Part shown: positions 51,065-59,515 of the stretch, one piece after another
Layout: each line of letters begins with the position of its first letter
How positions within the stretch are numbered: the first letter of the stretch is position 1
NCBI RefSeq assembly: GCF_001544575.2
Contig: NZ_FCNY02000027.1
Location: 1 to 64,000 of the forward strand
Source: Caballeronia cordobensis
GTDB lineage: Bacteria > Pseudomonadota > Gammaproteobacteria > Burkholderiales > Burkholderiaceae
Direction of reading: 5' to 3'
DNA: 64,000 nucleotides
Made by a program: the position numbers and the translations under genes
The notes under the pieces: model-generated
What the model saw: only the letters and a program-made list of their open reading frames with translations
Database searches by the model: none
What the model was told of the DNA's origin: nothing

Positions 51065-52282
51065 ATGGCGCATAACGAGCTTCAAGCGGTCCAGTTGAGT
51101 GAGAGAGACAGACTTCTGCATGATGTGCGCGCGTATCGACTCGCACGCGTGCAGGAGCAGTTACGCAAGCACGACTGTCCGGCAATCCTGCTATACGACC
51201 CGGTGAACATTCGCTATGCCACCGATACGTCCAACATGCAGGTATGGGCAGGCCGCAATCCCGCGCGCTATGTGATGGTCTTCGCCGACGGCCGTATCGT
51301 CGCGTGGGAATTTCACAGCAGCGAGCATGTCTGGGACGGACTGAACCTCGATGTCGAACTGCGCGGCGCGCTCAGTTGGACATTCTTCAACGCGGGCCAC
51401 GAAGCGGAACGCCGCGCGCAAGCGTGGGGCGCCGAGATCGTCGATGTGCTCACTCAGCACGCGCCCAATGGCCGCGTGCTTGCCGTGGACCGGCTCGATC
51501 CGTTCGGCACGGCGTATCTGGAAAAGCAAGGCATCACCCTGCTCGACGGGCAGGCCTTGATGGAAACCGCGCGGCTCATCAAGTCGCCGGGCGAACTCGT
51601 TCTTATCGGCGAATCGCTGCGCACCGCGGAGAAAGGTATCGAACGCATGCGCCGCGAGCTACGCCCGGGACTGACCGAGAACGACATCTGGGCGCATCTT
51701 CACTTCGAGAACATCCGCAACGGCGGAGAGTGGATCGAAACGCGGCTGCTCGCTTCGGGCGATCGAACGAATCCGTGGATGCACGAGTGCTCGTCGCGCG
51801 TATTGCAAAGCGGCGATCTGCTCGCATTCGACACCGACATGGTCGGACCGAACGGCTATTGCTCGGATATCTCCAGAACATGGCGGGTCGGCGACGGCCG
51901 GCCATCGGATGACCAACGCAAGCTCTATGAACTCGCGTATGCACAGGTCCACTACAACATGGATCTCCTGCGCCCCGGCATGACGTTCAAGGAGTTTTCG
52001 GAAAAGGCATGGAAGATTCCGGATCAGTTCGTGAAGAACCGGTACTGCTGCCTTGCACATGGCATCGGCATGGTCGATGAATATCCTTCCATCGCGCATC
52101 AGGTCGATTGGGAAAGCTCGGGTTATGACGGACGTTTCGAAACCGGCATGACGGTGTGCGTCGAAAGTTATATCGGCGCTGAAGGCGGCACGCAGGGCGT
52201 CAAACTCGAACAACAGGTCGTGCTCACCGAAAACGGCTGCATCGCGCTGACGGATTGCAGTTTCGAAACCGACTGGCTGTAG
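51065..52282 (+). CDS. M24-family DMSP lyase-like protein (DddP homologue)
   Basis: A 405-residue pita-bread-fold metalloprotein. The metal ligands are D256, D258, D268, H332, E367 and E382; their spacing (2, 10, 64, 35, 15) equals the one I recall for Roseobacter DddP. D338 in HGIGMVDEYP stands at the position of the DddP catalytic Asp, where peptidases usually have HGxGxxxHE. The N-terminal half (YDPVNIRYATDTSNMQVW) and NIRNGGEWIETRLLASGDRTNPW also read like DddP. It would split dimethylsulfoniopropionate into DMS and acrylate or act on a related onium compound. The next gene is fdhA, 25 bp on. Confidence 0.8.
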   Translation: MAHNELQAVQLSERDRLLHDVRAYRLARVQEQLRKHDCPAILLYDPVNIRYATDTSNMQVWAGRNPARYVMVFADGRIVAWEFHSSEHVWDGLNLDVELRGALSWTFFNAGHEAERRAQAWGAEIVDVLTQHAPNGRVLAVDRLDPFGTAYLEKQGITLLDGQALMETARLIKSPGELVLIGESLRTAEKGIERMRRELRPGLTENDIWAHLHFENIRNGGEWIETRLLASGDRTNPWMHECSSRVLQSGDLLAFDTDMVGPNGYCSDISRTWRVGDGRPSDDQRKLYELAYAQVHYNMDLLRPGMTFKEFSEKAWKIPDQFVKNRYCCLAHGIGMVDEYPSIAHQVDWESSGYDGRFETGMTVCVESYIGAEGGTQGVKLEQQVVLTENGCIALTDCSFETDWL

Positions 52283-52307
52283 TTATCGCATTTCATCAGG
52301 AGACAGC

Positions 52308-53510
52308 ATGTCAGGCAATCGTGGAGTGGTGTATGTAGGGCCGGGAAAAGTCGAAGTGCGCAGCATCGCGTTTCCGGAACTGGTGGACCCTGCCGGCCGC
52401 AAGGCCAATCATGGCGTGATACTCAAAGTCGTCGCGACGAATATCTGCGGATCGGATCAGCATATGGTCCGCGGCCGAACGACCGCACCCGCGGGGCTTG
52501 TGCTCGGCCATGAGATCACGGGCGAAGTGATCGAGGTCGGCGCGGACGTCACGACGCTGCAAAAAGGCGATCTCGTTTCCGTGCCGTTCAACGTGGCCTG
52601 CGGCCGTTGCCCGATGTGCAAAGCGCAGAACACCGGTGTCTGCCTGACCGTGAACCCCGCGCGCGCCGGCGGCGCCTATGGCTATGTCGACATGGGCGGC
52701 TGGATCGGCGGTCAGGCGGAATACGTCATGGTCCCGTATGCGGACTTCAATCTGCTGAAGTTTCCCGACCGCGATCGCGCAATGGCCAAGATTCGCGATC
52801 TCACCTGCCTGTCCGATATCCTGCCGACCGGTTATCACGGCGCAGTGACGGCGGGCGTCGGACCGGGCTCGACGGTGTATGTGGCGGGCGCGGGTCCGGT
52901 CGGCCTTGCCGCTGCCGCGTCCGCGAGACTGCTCGGCGCGGCCGTCACCATCGTCGGCGACGTGAATCCGGTGCGTCTCGAACATGCGCGAAAAGTCGGC
53001 TTCGAGACCGTCGATCTATCCAAGGATGCATCGCTGGCTGAACAGATCGCGGCGCTGCTCGGCGAGCCGGAAGTGGATTGCGCGATCGATTGCGTCGGCT
53101 TCGAAGCGCGCGGTCATGGACACTCGGGCTCGCAAGCCGAGGCGCCCGCCACCGTGCTCAACTCGCTGATGGAAATCACGCGCGCGGCGGGCAAGATCGG
53201 CATTCCGGGCCTCTACGTCACCGACGATCCCGGCGCCACCGACGCCGCCGCGAAGCACGGCAGTCTCTCGGTGCGCTTCGGCCTCGGCTGGGCGAAGTCG
53301 CATTCCTTCTTCACGGGGCAAACGCCCGTGATGAAGTACAACCGCAATCTGATGCAAGCGATCCTCTGGGACCGCCTGAACATCGCCGAAGTCGTGAACG
53401 TGTCCGTCATCGAACTCGATCATGCACCCGGTGGCTATGCCGAATTCGATTCGGGCGTGCCTAAGAAATTCGTCATCGATCCACATGGCAGTTTGCTGGC
53501 AGCCGCCTGA
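52308..53510 (+). CDS. fdhA: Glutathione-independent formaldehyde dehydrogenase
   Basis: A 400-residue zinc MDR enzyme of the Pseudomonas FdhA type, oxidising formaldehyde with tightly bound NAD. Catalytic zinc ligands are C47, H68 (GHE) and D170 (CLSDILPTGYHG); structural zinc cysteines are C98, C101, C104 and C112. SGNRGVVYVGPGKVEVR and KSHSFFTGQTPVMKYNRNLMQAI are family signatures. It removes formaldehyde released by oxidative demethylation, as in betaine and sarcosine catabolism. AGGAG precedes the ATG. A terminator follows at 53535. Confidence 0.9.
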   Translation: MSGNRGVVYVGPGKVEVRSIAFPELVDPAGRKANHGVILKVVATNICGSDQHMVRGRTTAPAGLVLGHEITGEVIEVGADVTTLQKGDLVSVPFNVACGRCPMCKAQNTGVCLTVNPARAGGAYGYVDMGGWIGGQAEYVMVPYADFNLLKFPDRDRAMAKIRDLTCLSDILPTGYHGAVTAGVGPGSTVYVAGAGPVGLAAAASARLLGAAVTIVGDVNPVRLEHARKVGFETVDLSKDASLAEQIAALLGEPEVDCAIDCVGFEARGHGHSGSQAEAPATVLNSLMEITRAAGKIGIPGLYVTDDPGATDAAAKHGSLSVRFGLGWAKSHSFFTGQTPVMKYNRNLMQAILWDRLNIAEVVNVSVIELDHAPGGYAEFDSGVPKKFVIDPHGSLLAAA

Positions 53511-53534
53511 CATAACCACCTGTTTCAACGCTCG

Positions 53535-53559
53535 AACGCCCGCATTCGATGCGGGCGTT
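53535..53559 (+). terminator. Rho-independent terminator after fdhA
   Basis: AACGCCCGCAT and ATGCGGGCGTT form a perfect 11-bp stem with a TCG loop, followed by T-rich sequence (TTGCGTTTT), 24 bp after the fdhA stop. It closes the island's rightward operon. Confidence 0.85.
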
Positions 53560-53591
53560 TGCGTTTTGCCGCGGGTCGCTAAAATGGCGGC

Positions 53592-54335
53592 ATGTCGAAT
53601 GCACTTTACAAACGCTCGCGGCACGAACCCGAATTGCCGCTTCACACACCGAGCACCGCGTCACTCGCCGTCGCGGCCGCCATTGCGATGATCGCGTGGC
53701 TCGCGTTCGCAGCGCAAACGGATATCACCGTCGCGCGGCTCGTGAATCGCGGCTATACCGTGTTCGATGGCCTCGCGCGCATGAGCAGCTATCTGACGAA
53801 CGTGACGGTGCTGCTCACCGCGTTCTGTTTCACTTGTGTCGCGACGCGCGCGCAATTTCCGCTGGCCCGGTTCTTTCGCAAGCCGACCGTCATCACCGCG
53901 GTGGTCGTGTATATCGTCTTCGTCGGGATCGCGTATAACGCATTGCTGCGCTATCTGTGGACGCCGTCGGGTTATCGCGCCCTCGTCAATGAATCGCTGC
54001 ATACGGTCGTGCCCGCGCTGGCTGCCTTGTACTGGCTGCTGTTCGTGCCGCGCTTTCATCTGTCGTGGCGGCGATGCGCATTCTGGCTCGTCTATCCGCT
54101 GTCTTATCTTTGCATCACGCTATGGCGCGGCAGCCTGTCCGACTTCTATCCTTATCCATTCATCAATGTTACGGAACTCGGCTATGAACGCGTGCTCGTC
54201 AATGCGACGATGCTCGTCGGCGCGTTCATCGTGCTGATGAGCGTGTTTCTCGTGATCAATCACCGGCGTCAGGACTTGAACGTGGCCGATCCGGAAGTCG
54301 AGTCGGGCGATTCGTCTTCCGGCGGCGTCGACTAA
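53592..54335 (+). CDS. Pr6Pr-family membrane protein
   Basis: A 247-residue integral membrane protein with about six segments and the features of the Pr6Pr (FAR-17a/AIG1-like) family: RMSSYLTNVTVLLTAFCF, YNALLRYLWTPSGYRALVNESLHTVVPALAALYWLLFVP, and FWLVYPLSYLCITLWRGSLSDFYPYPFINV. No function is established. Start ATG 53592 was used as the first in-frame candidate; the ribosome site is weak. The stop overlaps the convergent MFS gene by 4 bp. Confidence 0.8.
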   Translation: MSNALYKRSRHEPELPLHTPSTASLAVAAAIAMIAWLAFAAQTDITVARLVNRGYTVFDGLARMSSYLTNVTVLLTAFCFTCVATRAQFPLARFFRKPTVITAVVVYIVFVGIAYNALLRYLWTPSGYRALVNESLHTVVPALAALYWLLFVPRFHLSWRRCAFWLVYPLSYLCITLWRGSLSDFYPYPFINVTELGYERVLVNATMLVGAFIVLMSVFLVINHRRQDLNVADPEVESGDSSSGGVD

Positions 54336-55555
54336 CTTTGTGCGCGCTCGCGGTTCACGACGAGATCCGCAATAAAGGCAAGCGCCAGCGCACACGCGCC
54401 GCACGCAAAGATCAGCGCGTAGTTGTTGTGCGTGTGCGAGAACAGAAACGAATAGCCGTATCCCGCGAGCGCCTGGCACAGCGCAAATGCGGATGTCGCC
54501 CTGCTCCATGCGGCGCGCTGCTCGGTGTGATCGTGCGGCAGTAGTTCATGCACGCGGCCAAGCGCGAGCGGCACGATTCCCGGCGTGAAGATCCCGAGCG
54601 CGACGGTTGCGACGGCAATCGCAGTCGGATTCGCCGATAACGCCAGCAGCGCCGCCGCGCACGCCTGCCCCAACAAGGCATAACGGTATGCCAGACGAAA
54701 GCCGATGCGATCGCCCACGTTGCCGCAGATAAGCGGCCCGAATATCGCCGCGACGCCATACAGCACCCAGTAGCGCGCACCCACTTCCGCCCCGCGCCCA
54801 TAGCCGCGCGCGATCCAGTCGACGAGCAGAATCATTGCGGGCACGAGGCCGAACGCATTCGCCGCATATTGCGCGTAGAGAAGGCGCAGACGCGTGCCGT
54901 GATGCGCGGTGGAACGGATCGCCGCGCGCTGTGTTGCCGCGGCTGGCGGAGCCGACGCGGGCCAGCCGAACCACGCTATCGCGGTGAGCACGAGCGAGAA
55001 CACGCCAAGACCGATCCAGGTGTCGTAGAGGCCGTGCGGGATGAGCTTCGGTATCAGCGTGCCCGATGCGGCGATACCGAAGCCCAGGCCGAGAAAGATC
55101 ATCCCGCTCGCGAAGCCACGACGCGCGGGCGGAATGTGCGGCAGGATCGTCGTGGCGACGAGCACCATGATCGCGCCGCCCGACAGCCCCGATAGAAAGC
55201 GCCACGCAAAGAACCACGTTATCGACAACGGATAGGCACACGCGAAAAACGCGGCCGTCGCCACGGCCATCAGGAGACGCAGCGCGTGACGGTTCGTGAG
55301 CGCATTCGCTATCGCGCGGCCAAAGAGCGCGCCCGCGAAATAGCCCGCGAAATTCGCCGCGCCGAGCGTCACCGCTTGCGACGACGTGAACCAGTGCGCT
55401 TCGATGAGCGGCGGTATGAGCGGCGTATAGGCGAAGCGCGCAAGGCCGATCGCCACGAGACTCGCGCAAAAGCCCGCCAGCATGGCGAAGAGCGTGCGTG
55501 CATCGAGTGAAGCGTTTTGATCGGCGCGTGCGGCCGATCCCGTTTGATTCGACAT
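54332..55555 (-). CDS. YbfB/YjiJ-family MFS transporter
   Basis: A 407-residue MFS protein with about 12 membrane segments. IGLARFAYTPLIPPLIEAHWFTSSQAVTLGAANFAGYFAGALFGRAIA is the recognisable opening of the YbfB/YjiJ branch. Substrate is unknown. ATG 55555 (MSNQTG) was chosen over a frame reaching 55588. The TetR gene lies 69 bp upstream on the same strand and probably controls it. Confidence 0.83.
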   Translation of the reverse strand: MSNQTGSAARADQNASLDARTLFAMLAGFCASLVAIGLARFAYTPLIPPLIEAHWFTSSQAVTLGAANFAGYFAGALFGRAIANALTNRHALRLLMAVATAAFFACAYPLSITWFFAWRFLSGLSGGAIMVLVATTILPHIPPARRGFASGMIFLGLGFGIAASGTLIPKLIPHGLYDTWIGLGVFSLVLTAIAWFGWPASAPPAAATQRAAIRSTAHHGTRLRLLYAQYAANAFGLVPAMILLVDWIARGYGRGAEVGARYWVLYGVAAIFGPLICGNVGDRIGFRLAYRYALLGQACAAALLALSANPTAIAVATVALGIFTPGIVPLALGRVHELLPHDHTEQRAAWSRATSAFALCQALAGYGYSFLFSHTHNNYALIFACGACALALAFIADLVVNRERAQS

Positions 55556-55624
55556 GACGAAAGCTCCCGCAGCCGTGCGTGGCAGCACGCGGCCGGTCGA
55601 TGTAACGTGAGAAGAATTGAAGAA

Positions 55625-56239
55625 CTAGCGCTTGCCGGCGGTCAGGCCGAGCGGCGGGAGCTTCAGCATCGCCAGCGTGGGCGCGACAGCGCCAGTCAGC
55701 ACCGCCGGCTCCGGATCGACGCGCGCCAGCACGCGCACGCCGATCAGCAAGGCGAGCAGGCTGGATGCGGCGGCTTCGGCGGACACCACGCGCTCGATGT
55801 CGCCGCTTTTCAGGCCAGCCTTCATGCAGCGCTCGAAGAACGCACGCAGCACGGACATTTCTGCTGCAATGAGTTCGCGAAACGCGTCGTCCTCCGGCGA
55901 TGCGCCGAGCGCCGCATTGACCAGCATGCAGCCGCGCCGATGCGCATCCGACACCGAACGTTCGATGATCTCGCGAAAAAACGCGGTGATCGCGCGAGAA
56001 GGCGTCATCGTCGATTCGAGCCGCTGGATGCGCTCGCGCAACGTGTTGTCGAGATAGTGCTGGAGCGCGCGCAGAAAGAGCGCGCGCTTGTCGCCGAACG
56101 CGTTGTAGAGACTCGGTTGCGTAAGGCCCGTGTACTGCACGAGATCACGCGTGGAAGTGCCGTCGTAGCCGTGCGTCCAGAACGCATCGGCAACGGCGTC
56201 CAGCACGCTGTCTTCGTCGAAATTGCGCGGTCGCGCCAT
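55625..56239 (-). CDS. TetR-family regulator
   Basis: A 204-residue repressor with HTH at about residues 8-53 (FDEDSVLDAVADAFWTHGYDGTSTRDLVQYTGLTQPSLYNAFGDKRALFLRAL) and an all-helical ligand domain similar to the AcnR/YcdC group. The MARPRNFDED N-terminus is typical. Two tandem 20-bp direct repeats at 56274-56318, just upstream of the start, are likely operators. It probably represses itself and the MFS gene that follows. Confidence 0.88.
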   Translation of the reverse strand: MARPRNFDEDSVLDAVADAFWTHGYDGTSTRDLVQYTGLTQPSLYNAFGDKRALFLRALQHYLDNTLRERIQRLESTMTPSRAITAFFREIIERSVSDAHRRGCMLVNAALGASPEDDAFRELIAAEMSVLRAFFERCMKAGLKSGDIERVVSAEAAASSLLALLIGVRVLARVDPEPAVLTGAVAPTLAMLKLPPLGLTAGKR

Positions 56240-56273
56240 GGTCGTGCTCCATCGATTCGTCGCGCCGATGTTC

Positions 56274-56318
56274 TATATCGGACGATACAAAACGATTATA
56301 TATCGATGGATACAAAAC
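56274..56318. promoter_or_regulatory. Tandem operator repeats upstream of the TetR gene
   Basis: TATATCG-N3-GATACAAAAC occurs at 56274-56293 and again at 56299-56318, a 25-bp period with 17 of 20 positions identical. The site lies 35 bp before the TetR start at 56239, an AT-rich patch in an otherwise GC-rich region. Confidence 0.65.
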
Positions 56319-56429
56319 CGCGCGAAATCTCCATGACGCGAGGCGGGTTTCGTTTTTTGCGAAGGAATCGACTGAGGAAAGACGGAGCGCTTCGAGGACG
56401 CGCCTGCATCCCCGAAGGCGTGGACGCGG

Positions 56430-56738
56430 TCAGGCTTCTTTCGTATCGAACATCAGCAGTTCGACGCCGGCTTGCGCGAAATTGCCGAGATCGGCGGCGG
56501 TCTTCTGTCCTTCGGGCGATTCGAGTGCGGCTTTGATCGCGTCGAGCGAATCGAACTGCAGCAGCGCAACGAGGTGATACGGTGAATCGCCCGATGCCGC
56601 CACGACCGGCCCCGTGCTGATTTCATAGCGCCGCAGGCCCGGCAGCGTCTTCGCGAGCGGCGCATGCGTCGAGGCGTAGTAGTCGTCGAATGCTTTCGTG
56701 TCGGGCGGATTCTTGTATAGCGCTACGATCTGGGCCAT
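56430..56738 (-). CDS. EthD-family protein
   Basis: A 102-residue ferredoxin-like (dimeric alpha-beta barrel) protein. MAQIVALYKNPPDTKAFDDYYASTHAPLAKTLPGLRRYEIS is the EthD opening, including the conserved YYxxxHxPL motif, and FDSLDAIKAALESPEGQKTAADLGNF follows. Function is unclear; the name comes from an ether-degradation operon. AGGAG precedes ATG 56738. It is the last gene of the leftward quinoprotein cluster. Confidence 0.85.
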   Translation of the reverse strand: MAQIVALYKNPPDTKAFDDYYASTHAPLAKTLPGLRRYEISTGPVVAASGDSPYHLVALLQFDSLDAIKAALESPEGQKTAADLGNFAQAGVELLMFDTKEA

Positions 56739-56766
56739 CGTCCTGTCTCCTGTGGGTGGTACGGCA

Positions 56767-57699
56767 TTACTGCTTCTCGAGTTGCAGATAGACGCGCTGC
56801 ACGTTCTGCGGTTGCGCGATCGCATAGAGCTTGTAGTTCTTGAATGCGGGCACCTGAACGGTGTGCATCGCCTCGGTGAGGCCGATCCCGCTCTTGTATG
56901 CGCGCTGCACCGACGCATCCAGCTCGCGCAGATAGACACCCGTCTGCATGATGCCGTCGCCGCGCAAAGGCGCGCCGAAGCCGGGCACCACCGTCTTCAG
57001 ATCGAGTGCGCGCAGATGTTCCAGCGCGGCGAGCCAGCCGGGAATCTGCTCGTTGCGCAGTTCGGGAATGCGTCCGTTGGATACGAGCCCGCCCGCGAAG
57101 AGCACGCCGCTTTGCGTGTCGAGCACGGCGAGATCGCCCGGCGTGCTCGCGGGGCCGAAGTGCAGCAGTTGCAGCTTGCGTCCGCCGCTGTCGATCTCGG
57201 TCGTACCGTTCACGGTTTGATCGGGCACGGTCACGCGCGAGCCGGCCATTTCGTCTTCGCCTAGCGTCTTGCGCAGATTCGCGAGGCAGATCGAACAACG
57301 CTCGCGGATCAGTTGCGCCGTGCGCGCATGCGCGAGGATCGGCACGCCGTCGTCGCGGAACGCCGCCGCGCCGAACACAAACTCGGGCGCCTGATGCGTG
57401 ATGATGACGAGCTTCACCGGCAAGGGCGTGATCGTGCGGATCGCCTCGATCATCGCGCGGCCATAGCGGTAGGACGATCCCGTATCGATCACGGTCACGC
57501 CATCCGTGCCGACGATAAAGCCATTGTTCGCGACGATACCGCTATTCTTCGGCGCGACTGCATCGCTGTCGCCGATGAATGCATAGACGCCCGGCGCGAT
57601 CGCGACAGGCGCGGGCATGCCGCGCATCGCCGCATGCGCGAGCGCGCTTGCTGCGAACAGCAGCGCACAGACGAGCGCTTGCAGGCCGCGCCGCGTCAT
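56767..57699 (-). CDS. Metallo-beta-lactamase-fold protein with degenerate zinc site (quinoprotein relay type)
   Basis: A 310-residue secreted protein (signal peptide to about AHA, residue 23) of the quinoprotein-relay metallohydrolase group. Compared with its neighbour at 58583, the HxHxDH motif is H102-Q-A-P-E-F107, the later His site is Ser (PASTPGD), the bridging Asp site is Gly (LFAGGL) and the last His is Phe (VVPGFG). Five of six zinc ligands are therefore lost, so hydrolase activity is doubtful. It may be a structural partner of the active homologue. Overlaps the SoxYZ-like gene by ATGA. Confidence 0.82.
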   Translation of the reverse strand: MTRRGLQALVCALLFAASALAHAAMRGMPAPVAIAPGVYAFIGDSDAVAPKNSGIVANNGFIVGTDGVTVIDTGSSYRYGRAMIEAIRTITPLPVKLVIITHQAPEFVFGAAAFRDDGVPILAHARTAQLIRERCSICLANLRKTLGEDEMAGSRVTVPDQTVNGTTEIDSGGRKLQLLHFGPASTPGDLAVLDTQSGVLFAGGLVSNGRIPELRNEQIPGWLAALEHLRALDLKTVVPGFGAPLRGDGIMQTGVYLRELDASVQRAYKSGIGLTEAMHTVQVPAFKNYKLYAIAQPQNVQRVYLQLEKQ

Positions 57700-58562
57700 T
57701 TCATCGCCGACGTTTGCCCGCCGCCTGGCTGCGCAGTCACCGCGACGGCGCCGCCCCACTGCTTGTTTTTCGTATCCTCGACCTGCGCCTTCAATTCGCC
57801 GTTCGCACTCGGCACAAAATAAAAGCGAACATTCGGGTTCTCGCTGATCGAGAAATTGACGTTCGCGGTCATCACTGGCTTATCGGCATACGTGACCGAT
57901 ATCTTGCGAATGAAGTACGCCGTCGCATAGTTCCGCGTGACCTGATTCATCGCCATGCCCGTGCGGTTCGGATGACGCACCATCAACTGTGCAAGCTCGG
58001 GCTTGCCCGCGACAGCCTGCCCTTCGGCCTGAAGCCTGAGTTGCCCTGCCGCGCGCTCGGCGGCGTCTTCGTCCTTGTCCGCGGGCGCCGAGCAGCCGCC
58101 CGACGCCTTCACGAAGCGAATCGCGCTATAGAGCTTGCCGTCATTGGTTTCCGCGATTGCGCGCATGAACGTATAGTCTTCCACGCGCACGCGCGTTTCG
58201 ATCGTCGCGAGTCCCGACTCCGGCGTGAACTCGAACGAGCCCGCATACGGCTCGGGGTTTTCATCGATGAAGAGATAGATCTTCCTGATGTAATGCGACG
58301 GCGTCTGCGGGAATTGCGCATTGATCGCAATCGGCACGACGGAGGCATCCGCGGCGCGCGCGGGGGCATCGAGCTTGATGACCGCATCGCCGTGGGTCTC
58401 GATGGCGCGGCCCTTGAACGTGCCTTCCTTGAAGTCGAGCCAGCGCGCCACTTTGTCGGGATCGTCCTCGGGTTGCGCCGCTTGCGCGACATGAGGCGCG
58501 AGCGCCGCGACCGCGAGACACGCGACCGCCGTCACGCGAACGCCGGACCATGCTGTCTTCAT
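57696..58562 (-). CDS. Quinoprotein-associated SoxYZ-like fused carrier
   Basis: A 288-residue secreted protein (signal peptide to about AQAAQ, residue 30) with a SoxY-like domain ending in A-S-G-G-C157-S-A, the counterpart of the SoxY substrate-carrying cysteine motif, followed by a SoxZ-like domain (about residues 175-288). Fused SoxYZ-like carriers of this type are known next to PQQ-dependent dehydrogenases, where the role is unproven. It could hold a reaction intermediate covalently on Cys157. It is coupled to the MBL-fold gene downstream. Confidence 0.85.
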   Translation of the reverse strand: MKTAWSGVRVTAVACLAVAALAPHVAQAAQPEDDPDKVARWLDFKEGTFKGRAIETHGDAVIKLDAPARAADASVVPIAINAQFPQTPSHYIRKIYLFIDENPEPYAGSFEFTPESGLATIETRVRVEDYTFMRAIAETNDGKLYSAIRFVKASGGCSAPADKDEDAAERAAGQLRLQAEGQAVAGKPELAQLMVRHPNRTGMAMNQVTRNYATAYFIRKISVTYADKPVMTANVNFSISENPNVRFYFVPSANGELKAQVEDTKNKQWGGAVAVTAQPGGGQTSAMK

Positions 58563-58582
58563 GATGTCCCTCCGATGCTGCG

Positions 58583-59515
58583 CTACTGCTCCCATTCGAG
58601 TTCCGCATACGCGGCCGTCACGTTGCGACGGTGATAGAGGTCGTACAGGAGCCACTTGTCCTTCTGATCGACGCCGATGTTATCGACGGCCTGCCGGATC
58701 GTTTCGCCTCGCTTGATGGCCGCACGCACATCGCGGGCCAGATTCGCGAGATAGCGTTCCTCGGCGTCGAGCGATTGCGGCCAGGGCGGGTCGAGCGGGC
58801 CGTGTCCCGGCACGACATGACGCGGATTCATCTGCCGAATGCGCGCGATGTCGTCGAGCCAGCCGACGACGCTGCCATCGATCACAGGAATGCAGCCTGC
58901 GAATAAAAGATCGCCCGTCCACAAGGTCCCGCTCTTCTCATCGTATACCGTCAAATCGTTGTTGGTATGCGCCGTTTTCCATGTGCGCAGCGTCAGCGTG
59001 CGTCCGCCGAGATCGATGCTGCCGCTGCCGTCGATCGTCATCGTCGGCGCGACGATTTCGCTGCCCGCGGCCACGTCGCCCAGTTCGCGATTCAGCGCGC
59101 GCATGTAGTTGTCGGCGCGCGAGGCTTCCGCCTGCGCGAGCGCCTTGCTGCCGACGAACTGAGGGTGATCGTCCTTGAACGCGGCATTGCCGAAGATGTG
59201 ATCCGGATGCATGTGCGTGTTGATGACGTAGCAAACCGGCAGCGCCGTGACCGCGCGTATTGCGGCGCGCAACGCGCGGCCTTCGGCGAGCGTGCCGCCG
59301 GTATCGACCACTGCGACGCAACGCGTGCCGACGATGAAGCCTACATTGGCGATGTCGCCGCCGTTCGCGCGCGTCGCGACGTCATCGTGACCGCGGTGCG
59401 CGTAGTTGCCCGGCGCGACTTGCGTCATCGAGAGCGCGGTTTCGCCACGCGCGATGGCCGCGCATGCGATCAGTATGAAGAACGCTACATGACGCCACGC
59501 GGATGCGCCGGTCAT
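58583..59515 (-). CDS. Quinoprotein relay metallo-beta-lactamase-fold hydrolase
   Basis: A 310-residue secreted hydrolase (signal peptide to about ARG, residue 24). The zinc site is intact: H101-M-H103-P-D105-H106, H183 in KTAHTNND, D202 in WTGDLLF and H238 in VVPGHGP. It resembles SoxH-related proteins found with quinoprotein dehydrogenases. A role in releasing product from the SoxYZ-like carrier encoded next is possible by analogy only. The start overlaps the LysR stop by 4 bp. Confidence 0.86.
   Translation of the reverse strand: MTGASAWRHVAFFILIACAAIARGETALSMTQVAPGNYAHRGHDDVATRANGGDIANVGFIVGTRCVAVVDTGGTLAEGRALRAAIRAVTALPVCYVINTHMHPDHIFGNAAFKDDHPQFVGSKALAQAEASRADNYMRALNRELGDVAAGSEIVAPTMTIDGSGSIDLGGRTLTLRTWKTAHTNNDLTVYDEKSGTLWTGDLLFAGCIPVIDGSVVGWLDDIARIRQMNPRHVVPGHGPLDPPWPQSLDAEERYLANLARDVRAAIKRGETIRQAVDNIGVDQKDKWLLYDLYHRRNVTAAYAELEWEQ

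Noticed and set aside
51065..52282. Annotation as Xaa-Pro dipeptidase or creatinase
   Set aside because: The metal-ligand spacing and D338 in HGIGMVDEYP follow DddP, and the usual HGxGxxxHE peptidase motif is missing. The fold is shared, so the substrate still needs testing.
56767..57699. A frameshift or sequencing error as the cause of the missing zinc ligands
   Set aside because: The frame is intact over 310 residues with normal homology to the neighbour on both sides of every changed site; the changes are scattered substitutions.
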